Shown: positions 17,559 through 27,376 of the stretch, in pieces | Layout of the letters: the number at the start of each line of letters is the position of its first letter | Position numbering within the stretch: position 1 is the stretch's first letter | DNA from: a bacterium | GTDB taxonomy: Bacteria > JAGOBX01 | Direction: 5' to 3' | Length of the DNA stretch: 64,000 bases | NCBI GenBank assembly: GCA_029551925.1 | Contig: JAKPEO010000086.1 | Span: 5,993 to 69,992, forward strand | Notes under the pieces: generated by a model | Database searches by the model: none | Seen by the model: the letters and a program-made list of their open reading frames with translations, nothing else | What the model was told of the DNA's origin: nothing | Translations under genes and position numbers: made by a program

Positions 17559-18659
17559 ATGAAAAAATATTTTAAATTAATATTCGGAATTTTAATTAGC
17601 ATATTTTTTATATATCTTTCAATGAAAAATGTTGATTTTATAGAAGTATGGAAATCATTCAAACAAGTAAATTTTCTATATTATCTTTTAATAGCGCCTT
17701 TGTATTTATCTGTATATTATTTAAAAACATTGCGCTGGAAAATATTATTGCACCCTTTAAAAAAAATTAGTTTTAGAAATTTATATCCGATTATTTGGAT
17801 TTCATTTATGTTATTAATAATTCTGCCCGCGCGATTAGGCGAATTTGCGCGCGCTTATCTGATTGGCGATAAAGAAAAAATCAGCAAAACCAGCGCATTT
17901 TCAACTGTAGTGATTGAACGAATATTAGACGGCTGCGCTTCGATATTGTTATTTCTAATCGCCGTGATAATTTCTCCGCAAAGCGCATTGGCAAAAATAA
18001 CATTTGAAAATATGCCGGCGCTCTCAAGGACCAGCGAATTTCTATTCGGCTTTTTTTTTGAAATCGCTAAAAATTCGAATAACACAATAGACCTATCATT
18101 TCCAATTATAAATTTAGTATATTTAGTTTCAATTTTTTATATTGCCGCTTTAATGTTTGTTGTGCTTTTAAAAATATTCAAAACGCATACGATAGCAATT
18201 ACTTTAAAATTTTTGTTTTTCTTGCCAAAAAAAATAAAGCAAAAAGTAGAAAAAATATTATTATCATTTATTCAAGGATTAGAAGTCTTTTCAAATTTTA
18301 AATCATTATTGAATTCAATATTATATTCGCTGTTAATATGGTTTATTTGCGGACTTTATACTTATTTGATGGTTTTGAGTTTTGGTATAAAAATAGATTT
18401 TTATATAGCATTCATAATTTTAGGATTTACTATTATCGGAGTAATGATACCGGCTGCGCCCGGATTTATCGGCACTTATCATTATATGACAATGATAGCG
18501 TTCAAATATTATTCAATAGCAAACTCGAATCTTGCCGCAAGTTTTGCGTGGGTGTCTTGGGCTATTGGCACGCTGCCGATAATATTAGGCGGATTATATT
18601 ATCTAAAAAAAGAAAAACTTACAATAAAAAGTATTAAGGAACATTCGCAGGAAATATGA
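17559..18659 (+). CDS. Lysylphosphatidylglycerol-synthase-type membrane protein (UPF0104/flippase-like)
   Basis: The 366-residue, multi-spanning protein has the features of the LPG_synthase_TM family: RLGEFARAYLIG near residue 90, VVIERILDG near 120, and a conserved late block PAAPGFIGTYHYM. The aminoacyltransferase domain of MprF is absent, so it is the stand-alone membrane domain, thought to flip lipids or lipid-linked sugars. Its place after the prenyltransferase suggests transport of the lipid-linked sugar made by this operon. The role is inferred. Confidence 0.82.
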   Translation: MKKYFKLIFGILISIFFIYLSMKNVDFIEVWKSFKQVNFLYYLLIAPLYLSVYYLKTLRWKILLHPLKKISFRNLYPIIWISFMLLIILPARLGEFARAYLIGDKEKISKTSAFSTVVIERILDGCASILLFLIAVIISPQSALAKITFENMPALSRTSEFLFGFFFEIAKNSNNTIDLSFPIINLVYLVSIFYIAALMFVVLLKIFKTHTIAITLKFLFFLPKKIKQKVEKILLSFIQGLEVFSNFKSLLNSILYSLLIWFICGLYTYLMVLSFGIKIDFYIAFIILGFTIIGVMIPAAPGFIGTYHYMTMIAFKYYSIANSNLAASFAWVSWAIGTLPIILGGLYYLKKEKLTIKSIKEHSQEI

Positions 18660-19330
18660 GCAAAAAATTATTATTATTTGATGTTGACGGCACATTAGTA
18701 AAATTAGACGGCGCTGGTTTACGCGCGCTTGACAAAACTTTTTTTAAAATTTTCGGCATCAAAGACGCGGTATATAAAGTAAATTTTTACGGCAAGACAG
18801 ACCCGAAAATTTATGAAGATATAATGACTATCGCAAATCTGCCGCTAAAACTATTAGACGAAAAAAAAAAGGAAATTTACGAAAAATACATTTATCATTT
18901 AAAATATGAAATCAGTATATTTCCGCATAATCCAGTCATCACAAATGTAATAGAATATCTTGAAAAAATAACAAATAATGACAATTATATTATCGGATTA
19001 TTAACAGGCAATATAGAAGCCGGCGCTTATATAAAAATCGGACGGTGGGATTTGACTAAATATTTTTCGTTTGGCGCATTCGGCAGCGATTCCAAAATTC
19101 GTTCAGAATTAGTAAATATTGCGGTTGCGCGCGCAAAAAAAAAATTTAATATTCAGCATTTTGACAAAGATAATATTTTTATTATCGGCGATACTCCGCT
19201 TGATATTCAATGCGCGAAAGATAATAATGTCAAAGCGGTTGCAGTAGCGACCGGCAAATATTCAATTGGCGAATTAAAAGAATATCAGCCGGATATTCTT
19301 ATTAATTCGCTAATCGAACTTGACATTTAA
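18656..19330 (+). CDS. HAD-superfamily phosphatase (phosphoglycolate phosphatase-like)
   Basis: The 224-residue product shows HAD motif I (DVDGTLV, residues 9-15), motif II (LLTGN) and motif III/IV (IIGDTPLDIQCA). A helical cap lies between I and II, as in Gph and beta-phosphoglucomutase relatives. The ATG overlaps the stop of the flippase-like gene (ATGA). In this operon it may be the phosphatase that removes the 5-phosphate of decaprenyl-phosphoryl-phosphoribose, a step known to need a phosphatase; that is inference. Its 3' end overlaps the convergent aconitase gene by four bases. Confidence 0.85.
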   Translation: MSKKLLLFDVDGTLVKLDGAGLRALDKTFFKIFGIKDAVYKVNFYGKTDPKIYEDIMTIANLPLKLLDEKKKEIYEKYIYHLKYEISIFPHNPVITNVIEYLEKITNNDNYIIGLLTGNIEAGAYIKIGRWDLTKYFSFGAFGSDSKIRSELVNIAVARAKKKFNIQHFDKDNIFIIGDTPLDIQCAKDNNVKAVAVATGKYSIGELKEYQPDILINSLIELDI

Positions 19331-21228
19331 TTTTTCTGCGATGCTACAAATTTCAATACTCCGCCGGCTTTAATCATCAGCGCTTCGCGTTTTGTTAAAT
19401 CGTGTTTAGCTGAAATAGTAGAATTTTTAGTAATATTTTTTATTGTTACACTATAATTCTCAACTAAATCAGTAACATCTATTTCCAAAATATCGTCTTT
19501 ATCAATTAAATCAGTATTGCATATTATAGGGACAATACCGGTATTAATTAAATTCGAGCGGTGAATACGAGCAAATGATTTTGCTAATACTGCCTGAATG
19601 CCTAATTCGTTCGGAGCGAGCGCAGCGTGTTCGCGCGATGAGCCCTGTCCGTAATTTTCGCCGCCAATAATAAATCCGCCGTTATTTTCACGGCAGCGTT
19701 TCGGAAATTCTGCATCAATATAATAAAAAACAAACTCAGAAATTTTGGGCAGATTACTGCGCAAATGTTGTGTTAATGGACCAGCCGGCAGAATATCATC
19801 AGTCGAAATACCGTCGCCTACTTTAATTAATGCTGTCCCTTTTAAAATATTAGGCAGCGGCTGATTTTGTTTGAGCGCCGCGATATTAGGTCCGCGCAAC
19901 ACTTCGCGGCTGTCTTCAAACGGCTGCACTATAAGCGAATCGTCAATTACAAAACTTTCAATTTTTATTTCTGGAATAGTATATTTCCGCGGGTCTGCAA
20001 TTTTTCCTTCAAGCGCTGAGGCCGCGGCTATTTCCGGACTGCATAATGCAATGCGGCAATCTTTGCTGCCGCCACGACCGAACCAGTTGCGATTAATAGT
20101 CCGCAAACTCAAATGATGATAGCCCGGCACAAATCCTACTCCTATACAAGCATTACAGCCCGGGTCTATTATCCGCGCGCCGGCATCAATTAATTTCTTG
20201 ATGCTGCCGTCATTCATCAAAGTTTGTAAAACTTGTTTAGAGCCAGGCGATACGATAAAATCAATATTTTTACTTATTTTTTTGCCTGCTACTATTTCTG
20301 CCGCTATTTTTAAATCATACACGCTGCCGTTTGTGCAAGATCCGATAAATACTTGGTTTATGGGAGTGCCTGCAACTTCATCTATTAATTTCACATTATC
20401 TGGCGAGCCGGGCATCGCTATCTGCGGAGTTAATGCAGATAAATCTATATCGATAATTTTATAATATTCGGCATCAGCATCAGGTTCAAGCGGTTGCCAA
20501 TCTTTTTCGCGCCCTTGCTTTTTCAAAAAATCTTTTGTTATTTCGTCAGATGGAAATAAACTCGTAGTAGCGCCTGTTTCCGCCCCCATATTAGTAATAG
20601 TTGCGCGCTGCGGAATTGACAGAGTTTTCACGCCTTCGCCTGAATATTCTAAAATACAGCCGACGCCGCCTTTAACAGATAGTTTTTTCAAAACTTCAAG
20701 AATTATATCTTTTGCTGATACTGCTTTATTCAGTCTGCCAGTAAGATTAATTTTTATTACGCGCGGTACACGCAAATAAAAAGCGCCGCCGCCTAATGCT
20801 ACTGCTACATCTAATCCGCCTACACCTATGCCCATCATTCCTAAACCGCCGGCTGTTGGAGTATGACTATCAGAGCCGAGCATTGTTTTGCCGGGAGCGC
20901 CAAAACGCTCATAATGAACTTGATGACATACGCCATTTCCAGCTTTTGAAAAATATGCCCCGTATTTTGATGCGATTGTCTGTAAAAATAAATGGTCATC
21001 TGATGATTCGCCTTTAAAACTTAATGATGTATGGTCGCAGTAAGATACAGCTTTTTCACAACGAATTTTGTCAATACCGAGCGCTTCAAATTCGAGCCAC
21101 GCCATTGTGCCGGTACTGTCCTGCGTTAAACAATGGTCTATTTTTATTGCTATTTCTTCGCCGAAATTTATAGAATTTCCTTCGACTAAATGTTCTTTAA
21201 AAATTTTTTGCGAGATAGTTAATCCCAT
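19327..21228 (-). CDS. Aconitate hydratase (short, ~630-residue type)
   Basis: The 633-residue protein has the three cysteine ligands of the [4Fe-4S] cluster (IGSCTNGS and DPGCNACIG) and the substrate-binding SDSHTPT. The C-terminal swivel domain has GDGISTDDILPAG and NYGQGSSREHAA. It interconverts citrate and isocitrate. The length matches the single-chain short bacterial aconitases rather than the ~900-residue AcnA or AcnB. An AGGAGG ribosome site lies at 21240-21245. It could also act on a homologous substrate such as homoaconitate, but aconitase is the simplest reading. Confidence 0.93.
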   Translation of the reverse strand: MGLTISQKIFKEHLVEGNSINFGEEIAIKIDHCLTQDSTGTMAWLEFEALGIDKIRCEKAVSYCDHTSLSFKGESSDDHLFLQTIASKYGAYFSKAGNGVCHQVHYERFGAPGKTMLGSDSHTPTAGGLGMMGIGVGGLDVAVALGGGAFYLRVPRVIKINLTGRLNKAVSAKDIILEVLKKLSVKGGVGCILEYSGEGVKTLSIPQRATITNMGAETGATTSLFPSDEITKDFLKKQGREKDWQPLEPDADAEYYKIIDIDLSALTPQIAMPGSPDNVKLIDEVAGTPINQVFIGSCTNGSVYDLKIAAEIVAGKKISKNIDFIVSPGSKQVLQTLMNDGSIKKLIDAGARIIDPGCNACIGVGFVPGYHHLSLRTINRNWFGRGGSKDCRIALCSPEIAAASALEGKIADPRKYTIPEIKIESFVIDDSLIVQPFEDSREVLRGPNIAALKQNQPLPNILKGTALIKVGDGISTDDILPAGPLTQHLRSNLPKISEFVFYYIDAEFPKRCRENNGGFIIGGENYGQGSSREHAALAPNELGIQAVLAKSFARIHRSNLINTGIVPIICNTDLIDKDDILEIDVTDLVENYSVTIKNITKNSTISAKHDLTKREALMIKAGGVLKFVASQKN

Positions 21229-21285
21229 AAAATTATAATCCTCCTAATATTTTTATAATTTCCGCAATTACCAATTTCTCAATCT

Positions 21286-21313
21286 TTATATAATATTTTT
21301 TTTAATATTTCAA
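21286..21313 (-). promoter_or_regulatory. Candidate promoter of the aconitase gene
   Basis: On the minus strand TTGAAA (21313-21308), 16 bases, then TATAAA (21291-21286), about 60 bases before the start codon. The rest of the 21229-21424 gap holds nothing else I can recognise. Confidence 0.5.
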
Positions 21314-21424
21314 GTTTTTATTTTATTGATGTTTTTATAGGCGCGTGGCGATTAAAAGTTTCAAATATTTTTAACAATATAAAAACAAAAACGATTAAAA
21401 ATATAAATCTTTACAGGCAGTATT

Positions 21425-22597
21425 TTAATCTACAATTATTCTCGGCAATACTTGATTTATTCTTGTTACTATTTCATAATTTATTGTTCCGCAAATTGCC
21501 GCGATATTTTCCGCTGATATTGTCTCATCTGCTGAACTGCCTAATAAAATCACTTCGTCTTCTAATTGAGCATCTTCTATATGCGTGATATTTACCATTG
21601 TAATATTCATACATATTCTGCCTATTATTGGCGCGCGGCGATTGCGTATTATTACAAATCCCTGATTAGATAATTTTCTGTCATAACCGTCATAATAACC
21701 TACTGGCAAAATCGCAATTTTAGTTGGCGTAGTTGTTTTATATGTGCAGCCGTAGCCAATATATGAATTTACAGGCAGTTGTTTTATCTGCGCAATTTTG
21801 GTCTTAAATGTAAGAACCGGCTGCAAATTCAACATTTCTCTGCCTTCTATCAAACAACTTAAATAAGTTTCTTTTGAAGGCCAGAGCCCGTATAATCCAA
21901 TACCAGGTCTAATCATATTAAAGTATGTATCTGAAAATAAAATACACGCGGCAGTACAAGCTGTATGTTTTATCGGAATATCTATTCCTTTTTGCTTGAA
22001 TAATTCTACAAATTCTTTGAATTTATTTAATTGATATTTATAATATACATGATTAGTAGTGTCTTCGATATTAGCAAAATGCGTTGAAATACCTTCTAAT
22101 TTTATATACTTGCTATTTTTAAAAAATAAAATGAAATTTGGCAGTTGCTCTTCTGTTATTCCTTGTCTGCCTGTGCCGGTCTCAACTTTTATATGGACAT
22201 TTAATTCTATTTTATTTTTTTCGGCAAGTTGATTTAATTTTTCTAATGTTTCAATATTATAAACTATTATTCTAACATTCGGATAATTCACTATATTATT
22301 TAAGGCATTTAACGGAGTATATCCTAATACAATTATTGGTTTGGTAGTTTTTAATTTATTAACTATTTCTATTGCTTCCCACAGAGCATTCACACCAAAA
22401 AAATCAATATCATTTTCAATTATCTGCGCTGTTTCTATCAAGCCATGCCCGTAGGCATTAGATTTGATTACTCCGCAAAATTTAATATTTCGATTAAAAA
22501 TATTTATATTTTTTTTTAATTCATTTATATTATTTTTTAATGCGCTTCTGCTTATTTCTACCCACACAGGATATAGTGATTTATCTGTTGTTGACAT
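21425..22597 (-). CDS. alr: Alanine racemase
   Basis: I start at ATG 22597: a TTG 18 bases further up lies within the TTGAGGAG ribosome site. The 390-residue product has the PLP-binding VIKSNAYGHG (Lys45), the barrel strands, GIGLYGLWPS, and the C-terminal catalytic tyrosine region YIGYGCTYKT. It makes D-alanine for peptidoglycan. It follows ftsK on the same strand with a palindromic repeat (22643-22681) between them. Confidence 0.95.
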   Translation of the reverse strand: MSTTDKSLYPVWVEISRSALKNNINELKKNINIFNRNIKFCGVIKSNAYGHGLIETAQIIENDIDFFGVNALWEAIEIVNKLKTTKPIIVLGYTPLNALNNIVNYPNVRIIVYNIETLEKLNQLAEKNKIELNVHIKVETGTGRQGITEEQLPNFILFFKNSKYIKLEGISTHFANIEDTTNHVYYKYQLNKFKEFVELFKQKGIDIPIKHTACTAACILFSDTYFNMIRPGIGLYGLWPSKETYLSCLIEGREMLNLQPVLTFKTKIAQIKQLPVNSYIGYGCTYKTTTPTKIAILPVGYYDGYDRKLSNQGFVIIRNRRAPIIGRICMNITMVNITHIEDAQLEDEVILLGSSADETISAENIAAICGTINYEIVTRINQVLPRIIVD

Positions 22598-22642
22598 AAA
22601 CCAAATTCTCCTCAAAAATATTTATAAAATTCATTCAAGCCA

Positions 22643-22681
22643 GCATTTGCGTTTGCGTATTTGCGCAAATACGCAAATGCC
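22643..22681. repeat. Palindromic repeat copy A (TTTGCGTATTTGC arms)
   Basis: Bases 22652-22677 form a perfect 26-bp palindrome with 13-bp arms centred on GC/GC. Outside it, GCATTTGCG on the left pairs with CGCAAATGC on the right, with an extra TTTGCG unit on the left that looks like a duplication. It lies between ftsK and alr. It belongs to the same family as the elements at 25446, 44984 and 58369. No T-run follows on either side close enough for a typical terminator. Confidence 0.85.
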
Positions 22682-22714
22682 ATTTTTTCAAACAATAAAT
22701 TTTAAATAATTTTA

Positions 22715-25378
22715 TCAATATATCTTCGCTTGTTCTGAATCAGCCGACCAGCCCTTTTGCCTTAAATAATCTTCCTTTGCGATAAGTATCTGTCGCGGCT
22801 GTGGTCCCATACTCGGCCCCACTACTCCTTTTTTTTCTAATAAATTCATAAGTTTTACAGCGCGATTATGACCGACGCGCAATTTCCGCTGTAATAATGC
22901 AACTGAACCTTGTCTGCTTAAAACTACTATTCTTTCTGCTTCCTCTAATAATTCATCTTCACCTGAATTTTCAGAAGCATCATATTCATCATTTTCAGTT
23001 TCATCGTTTTCTTCGGTATCAATATTGAACATATCTTCTTCTTGAGAATATTCAAATTTTCTCTGACTCTGTATAAAATTAATCACTCGTTCAATTTCTT
23101 CATCGCTTACATATGCGCCTTGCACGCGCACCGGTTTTGGAAATGCTTGCGGCTTATATAACATATCGCCGTTTCCTAATAATGATTCAGCGCCAATTTG
23201 GTCTAATATCGTGCGCGAATCAACGCTGGACGAGACTTGAAAAGCTATTCTCGACGGAAAATTTGCTTTAATTAAGCCGGTTACAACATCAACTGATGGA
23301 CGCTGCGTAGCTAAAATTAAATGTATTCCAACAGCGCGAGCCATTGCCGCAAGCCGCGATATTGCCGCTTCGCAATCTTTTCGCGCAAGCGCCATTAAAT
23401 CCGCTAATTCATCAACTATAATAACAAGAAACGGCAATTTTTCATCGCTCATAGCATTATATCTCAAAATATCGCGCGCGCCGATTTTTTGTAATTTTTG
23501 ATAGCGTTCTGTCATTTCTTTTATCGCCCAATTAAATGCGCGCGCCGCTTTCTTCATATCAGTCACAACCGGCGCTATTAAATGCGGCAATTCGCTATAC
23601 GGTTTGAATTCCACCATTTTTGGATCAATTAAAATTAATTTTAATTGATCAGGCGATAATTTCATTATTAAACTAATTATAATTGTATTCATACAAACTG
23701 ATTTTCCTGAACCAGTAGCGCCGGCAACTAATAAATGCGGCATCTTCGCTAAATTCGCTATTACAGGTTTGCCTAAAATATCTTTGCCTATCGCCATTTT
23801 CAAAGGCGCTTCATTTTTTACAAATTCATCTGATTCAATTAATTCGCGCAGCGATACTAACGCCGCTTTTTTATTGGGGATTTCAATACCGACAGCTGAT
23901 TTACCGGGAATCGGTGCTACTATACGAATTGATTTTGCCGCTAATTGCAGTTTAATATCGTCATGACGCGTCGCTATTTTATTTACAGGCACTCCCGGCG
24001 CTGGCAAGACCTCATACATCGTAACAGTAGGGCCAACATTATAATCCGTCACTTTTGCATCGATTTTAAATGCATCAAATGTGTCTTCCAATTTTGAGAT
24101 TATATCTCTTATCTCTTCTTCTGGCACAAAATATGTGGTATTAGCCGGACGATTTAATAATTCTATCGGCGGCAGTTCAAAGGGCGGCAATTCCTTTTTG
24201 GCTGTCATATTAGATAATGCTTCTTCTACGTCTACTTCATTTGTATGCGCTATTTCTTTTTTTTGTATTATAAATTCTTCCGGCTGCTCTTCTTCATCTT
24301 CATAAATCTCTGCGCTGTAATTATTTTTTTGAATTTCTGCTACGGCTATTTCTTCCGGTTCATCATCATCTGCGGATTCTTTAATATCTTCTGTTTCTGA
24401 ACTTTGTTCTTGCTGCTTTTTGCGAGCGATTATATCTTCGCGCTCTTCAAGTTCTTTGGCTATTGCTTGCTCAACTGAAATTTTATACGATTTATCATTA
24501 TCATCATCTTCGTCTTTGACTGCTGCAATTTTTTGCTCGTTTTCTTCTTTTTTTTCCTTTATAGATACTCCTATTTTTTCTTGCAACTGCTCTTTTAAGG
24601 TCTTGGCTGGTTTATTAGTTTCTTCTTCTTTTTTAGTTATTTTTACTTTTAAATTTTCGATATTTTTAGTGGTCTCTTGCTGTTTTTTTAATTCATTTTT
24701 ATCTTTATAATTTTTAAAACTTTCTTTTAATGCTATAAATATTTTTTTTATACCGCTCCATATTTTTTCTAAAAATTTCAAACCGATAATTTTCAAAAAA
24801 TTAATGAATTTCAAAAAGCCAATTGCCAAATATTTCCATATAAATAATGCGCCTTCAATAAAAGATAATTTAGTCAACAGTACAACTGAAAATGATAATA
24901 ACGCAAGAACTAACAAATATACGCCAAATCCAATATAATGTTTTATTTTAAAAAACAATATTCCGATGAAACCGCCGGCAACTAATTCTCTGCGAATTTC
25001 TTTATTTGCACTTTCTGGAATTATAATTTCAAATATCGCAGAAAATGCAATAATTATAAAAAATATCGCTATTAATTTTACTATTAAATGTTCAGCTATT
25101 CTCTTATCTTTAAATTCAAAGACGCCCCAGATTATAAAAAAAATCGGTATTAAATAACTGCTTTTCCCAAACACTGTAAATATCGCTTCGGCAATATTTG
25201 CGCCAAATACTCCCATCAGATTTTTATATTCATAATCAGGTAAGCCCGCTTGACTTGTATAATCTACAATGTTAAAAGATAAAATACTCAACAATAAAAT
25301 AATCGCTAAAAAACAAACTAATACTCCTATAATTTCATTGATTTTTTTTTCTTCTTTTAAATAATCCCACAAACTCAA
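22715..25378 (-). CDS. ftsK: DNA translocase FtsK/SpoIIIE
   Basis: The 887-residue protein has four to five N-terminal membrane helices (to about 190), then an acidic, Glu/Lys-rich linker (about 210-400). The alpha/beta motor follows with Walker A GATGSGKS and Walker B FLVIIVDELADL. The C-terminal winged-helix gamma domain is AERIVVLSRQGSVALLQRKLRVG. FtsK pumps chromosomal DNA at the division septum and activates XerCD at dif. The gene is flanked on both sides by copies of the same palindromic repeat. A good promoter lies 130-157 bases upstream. Confidence 0.96.
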   Translation of the reverse strand: MSLWDYLKEEKKINEIIGVLVCFLAIILLLSILSFNIVDYTSQAGLPDYEYKNLMGVFGANIAEAIFTVFGKSSYLIPIFFIIWGVFEFKDKRIAEHLIVKLIAIFFIIIAFSAIFEIIIPESANKEIRRELVAGGFIGILFFKIKHYIGFGVYLLVLALLSFSVVLLTKLSFIEGALFIWKYLAIGFLKFINFLKIIGLKFLEKIWSGIKKIFIALKESFKNYKDKNELKKQQETTKNIENLKVKITKKEEETNKPAKTLKEQLQEKIGVSIKEKKEENEQKIAAVKDEDDDNDKSYKISVEQAIAKELEEREDIIARKKQQEQSSETEDIKESADDDEPEEIAVAEIQKNNYSAEIYEDEEEQPEEFIIQKKEIAHTNEVDVEEALSNMTAKKELPPFELPPIELLNRPANTTYFVPEEEIRDIISKLEDTFDAFKIDAKVTDYNVGPTVTMYEVLPAPGVPVNKIATRHDDIKLQLAAKSIRIVAPIPGKSAVGIEIPNKKAALVSLRELIESDEFVKNEAPLKMAIGKDILGKPVIANLAKMPHLLVAGATGSGKSVCMNTIIISLIMKLSPDQLKLILIDPKMVEFKPYSELPHLIAPVVTDMKKAARAFNWAIKEMTERYQKLQKIGARDILRYNAMSDEKLPFLVIIVDELADLMALARKDCEAAISRLAAMARAVGIHLILATQRPSVDVVTGLIKANFPSRIAFQVSSSVDSRTILDQIGAESLLGNGDMLYKPQAFPKPVRVQGAYVSDEEIERVINFIQSQRKFEYSQEEDMFNIDTEENDETENDEYDASENSGEDELLEEAERIVVLSRQGSVALLQRKLRVGHNRAVKLMNLLEKKGVVGPSMGPQPRQILIAKEDYLRQKGWSADSEQAKIY

Positions 25379-25438
25379 TTTATCATTGCCTCCGTAAAAT
25401 TTATAAAAACCATAATTTCATTTTTAAAAATATTTTAC

Positions 25439-25478
25439 TGCTGTATGTGCGAATGTGCGTACATTCGCACATACAGCA
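25439..25478. repeat. Palindromic repeat copy B in the ftsK leader
   Basis: Arms of 18 bases, 25439-25456 and 25461-25478, are exact reverse complements around a GCGT centre. The inner 26 bases (25446-25471) match copy C at 44984-45009 except for one central base. It lies between the ftsK promoter and the ftsK start codon, so it should be transcribed as a stable hairpin in the mRNA leader. Confidence 0.85.
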
Positions 25479-25507
25479 TATTATACATTTTTTTTTACAA
25501 GGTTGTT

Positions 25508-25535
25508 ATTATAATCTTTTTATTATCAAAGTCAA
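25508..25535 (-). promoter_or_regulatory. Promoter of ftsK
   Basis: On the minus strand TTGACT (25535-25530), a 16-base spacer and a perfect TATAAT (25513-25508). The predicted start of transcription is near 25500, giving a leader of about 120 bases that contains palindrome B. Confidence 0.7.
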
Positions 25536-25541
25536 GAAAAT

Positions 25542-25594
25542 AAAAAAATCAATCGCCCTTTTAGAAAATTTTAAAATTGTCGATTGATTTTTTT
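25542..25594. terminator. Hairpin downstream of the solute-binding protein gene
   Basis: AAAAAAATCAATCG (25542-25554 region) pairs with CGATTGATTTTTTT (25581-25594). The outer arms are A- and T-runs, so the structure reads as an intrinsic terminator on both strands. It lies 28 bases after the stop of the solute-binding protein gene and just upstream of the ftsK promoter. The loop of about 25 bases is long. Confidence 0.55.
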
Positions 25595-25621
25595 ACAGTA
25601 TTAGCAGTATTTTGATTTATA

Positions 25622-27376
25622 TTATTCAGTATATTTTATTTCAAATTTTTCAGGCGGTAATGCCTCCGGCGGATTCGCTGACATTGCATCTTTTAATTCT
25701 AAATTTTTATCTTCGTCATACCACCAATATATATATGCCGACCGTTCATCGCCATATTTTGACAGAACATTTTTCGGTTTGCTGAATTTATTCCAATACA
25801 ACAATCGAGTATAATTTATGTTCCATAACAAAATATACGGATGTTCGTTAAATATTATTTTATCTATCTCACGATAAATTCTATTGCGTTCATTAATATC
25901 AAATATTACACGCGATTTTTCTATTAATTCATCCACCTTCGCATTTTTAAAACCAGTAATATTATTGCCCTGTATTCTGTCCGCTTCTTTTGAATGCCAC
26001 ATACTTTCAGGGTCTTTAAATAATCCGCTGCTCCACGAAGCCCAAGTCATATCAAATTTAAAAGTATCCATTCTTTTTGCCCATTCAGCAAAATCAACAA
26101 GCGTAATTTTCAAGTTTATTCCTACTTTTTTCAAATCTTCGGCAAATATATTTATAAATTTCTCCAATGATTTATCGCGTATCAAAAATTCAAATTCTAA
26201 ATACTTTCCGCCCTTCATCCTTCTACCGGTCTTATCCACCTTCCAGTCCGCATCATCTAATAATTTTTTTGCTTTTTCTATGTCAAATTCTATTAATTCG
26301 TTTTGACAAATATTTTTTTTGCCGTCATACAAATCTTCAAAATACGAACGATGTAAAAAATATTGATTAAACATTAATTTTTCATTCATCATTTTTCTAT
26401 TAATCAAATGCGCTAACGCCTTACGCACACGCACATCAGAAAATATCTCGTTTCGCATATTCATTGCCCAGCCCTGAAATCCTATCGGATTAAAATTTAC
26501 TACCTTCTGTTTGACTATCCAATTTTTATCAAAACGGTCGCCCGTAGTTTCATTAACCCAAATTCTCGAAGTATAAACCGGATATATATCTATCTGTCCT
26601 TTTTTGAAAAGTTCAAATGCATCATCAGGATTTGCTACTATTCGCCAATTTATAACCTCAAAATTATAAATGTTTTTCATATCAGCAAAATTACGCTGCC
26701 ACCAATCTCTGCGCCGCTGTAATGTTATCATTATCCCTTCATTTATTTTTTGGATTCTATATGGTCCTGATACAACAGGAAATTCAAAATTGATTTTATT
26801 GAAATCTTTATCTTTCATATTATGTTCGGGTAAAATACTCAATGAACTCAATTCTAATAAATTTTTCCAATGTTTTTCTTTCGCTGTAAATTTTATAGTA
26901 TAAGTATCAATAATAATCGGCGGGTCAAAAATTTCGAGCCCTGTTTTATGCGGACCTGTGAGATTTTTCGGGTCCATAATAGTATCAAAAGTAAATTTTA
27001 CATCAGCGGCAGTTATTGATTTGCCGTCGCTCCATTTAGCGTTTTTATCAATCATAAAATAATAAGTCAGCCCGTCATCAGACACAGCCCATCTATCCGC
27101 AATGCCCGGTGTAAATTCCGAAGTAATTGGGTCGATATTTAACAGCGAATCAAACAGCATACCAAATATCATCGCTGAAAATGTGTTATTATCCAAATAA
27201 TAATTTAATGATTTTGGCGACTGCCCGCCGTATAAATTTACAATTCCGCCTTTTATTGCTTGCGGGTCAGCTGATTTATTCGCTTTGCGTCGAGGCGCTT
27301 GCCATTTTATATTTGTTGCGTTGACAATATTAGCAAATATCAAAATCAAAAAAAATAAACAACTAATCTTTTTCAT
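25622..27376 (-). CDS. Extracellular solute-binding protein, family 5 (oligopeptide/nickel type)
   Basis: The 584-residue secreted protein has a signal peptide (MKKISCLFFLILIFANIVNA). Family 5 features follow: GGIVNLYGGQSPKSLNYY, then DRWAVSDDGLTYYFMID and WSDGKSITAADVKFTFD. Such proteins bind peptides, nickel, dipeptides or sugars for ABC importers. No permease or ATPase gene is nearby, so it is an orphan binding protein. Its start overlaps the thiD2 stop by four bases, placing it in a valS-thiD2 transcript. The ligand is unknown. Confidence 0.9.
   Translation of the reverse strand: MKKISCLFFLILIFANIVNATNIKWQAPRRKANKSADPQAIKGGIVNLYGGQSPKSLNYYLDNNTFSAMIFGMLFDSLLNIDPITSEFTPGIADRWAVSDDGLTYYFMIDKNAKWSDGKSITAADVKFTFDTIMDPKNLTGPHKTGLEIFDPPIIIDTYTIKFTAKEKHWKNLLELSSLSILPEHNMKDKDFNKINFEFPVVSGPYRIQKINEGIMITLQRRRDWWQRNFADMKNIYNFEVINWRIVANPDDAFELFKKGQIDIYPVYTSRIWVNETTGDRFDKNWIVKQKVVNFNPIGFQGWAMNMRNEIFSDVRVRKALAHLINRKMMNEKLMFNQYFLHRSYFEDLYDGKKNICQNELIEFDIEKAKKLLDDADWKVDKTGRRMKGGKYLEFEFLIRDKSLEKFINIFAEDLKKVGINLKITLVDFAEWAKRMDTFKFDMTWASWSSGLFKDPESMWHSKEADRIQGNNITGFKNAKVDELIEKSRVIFDINERNRIYREIDKIIFNEHPYILLWNINYTRLLYWNKFSKPKNVLSKYGDERSAYIYWWYDEDKNLELKDAMSANPPEALPPEKFEIKYTE

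Noticed and set aside
22643-25478. CRISPR array from the repeated palindromes
   Set aside because: Copies are kilobases apart with genes between; there are no regularly spaced spacers or cas genes.
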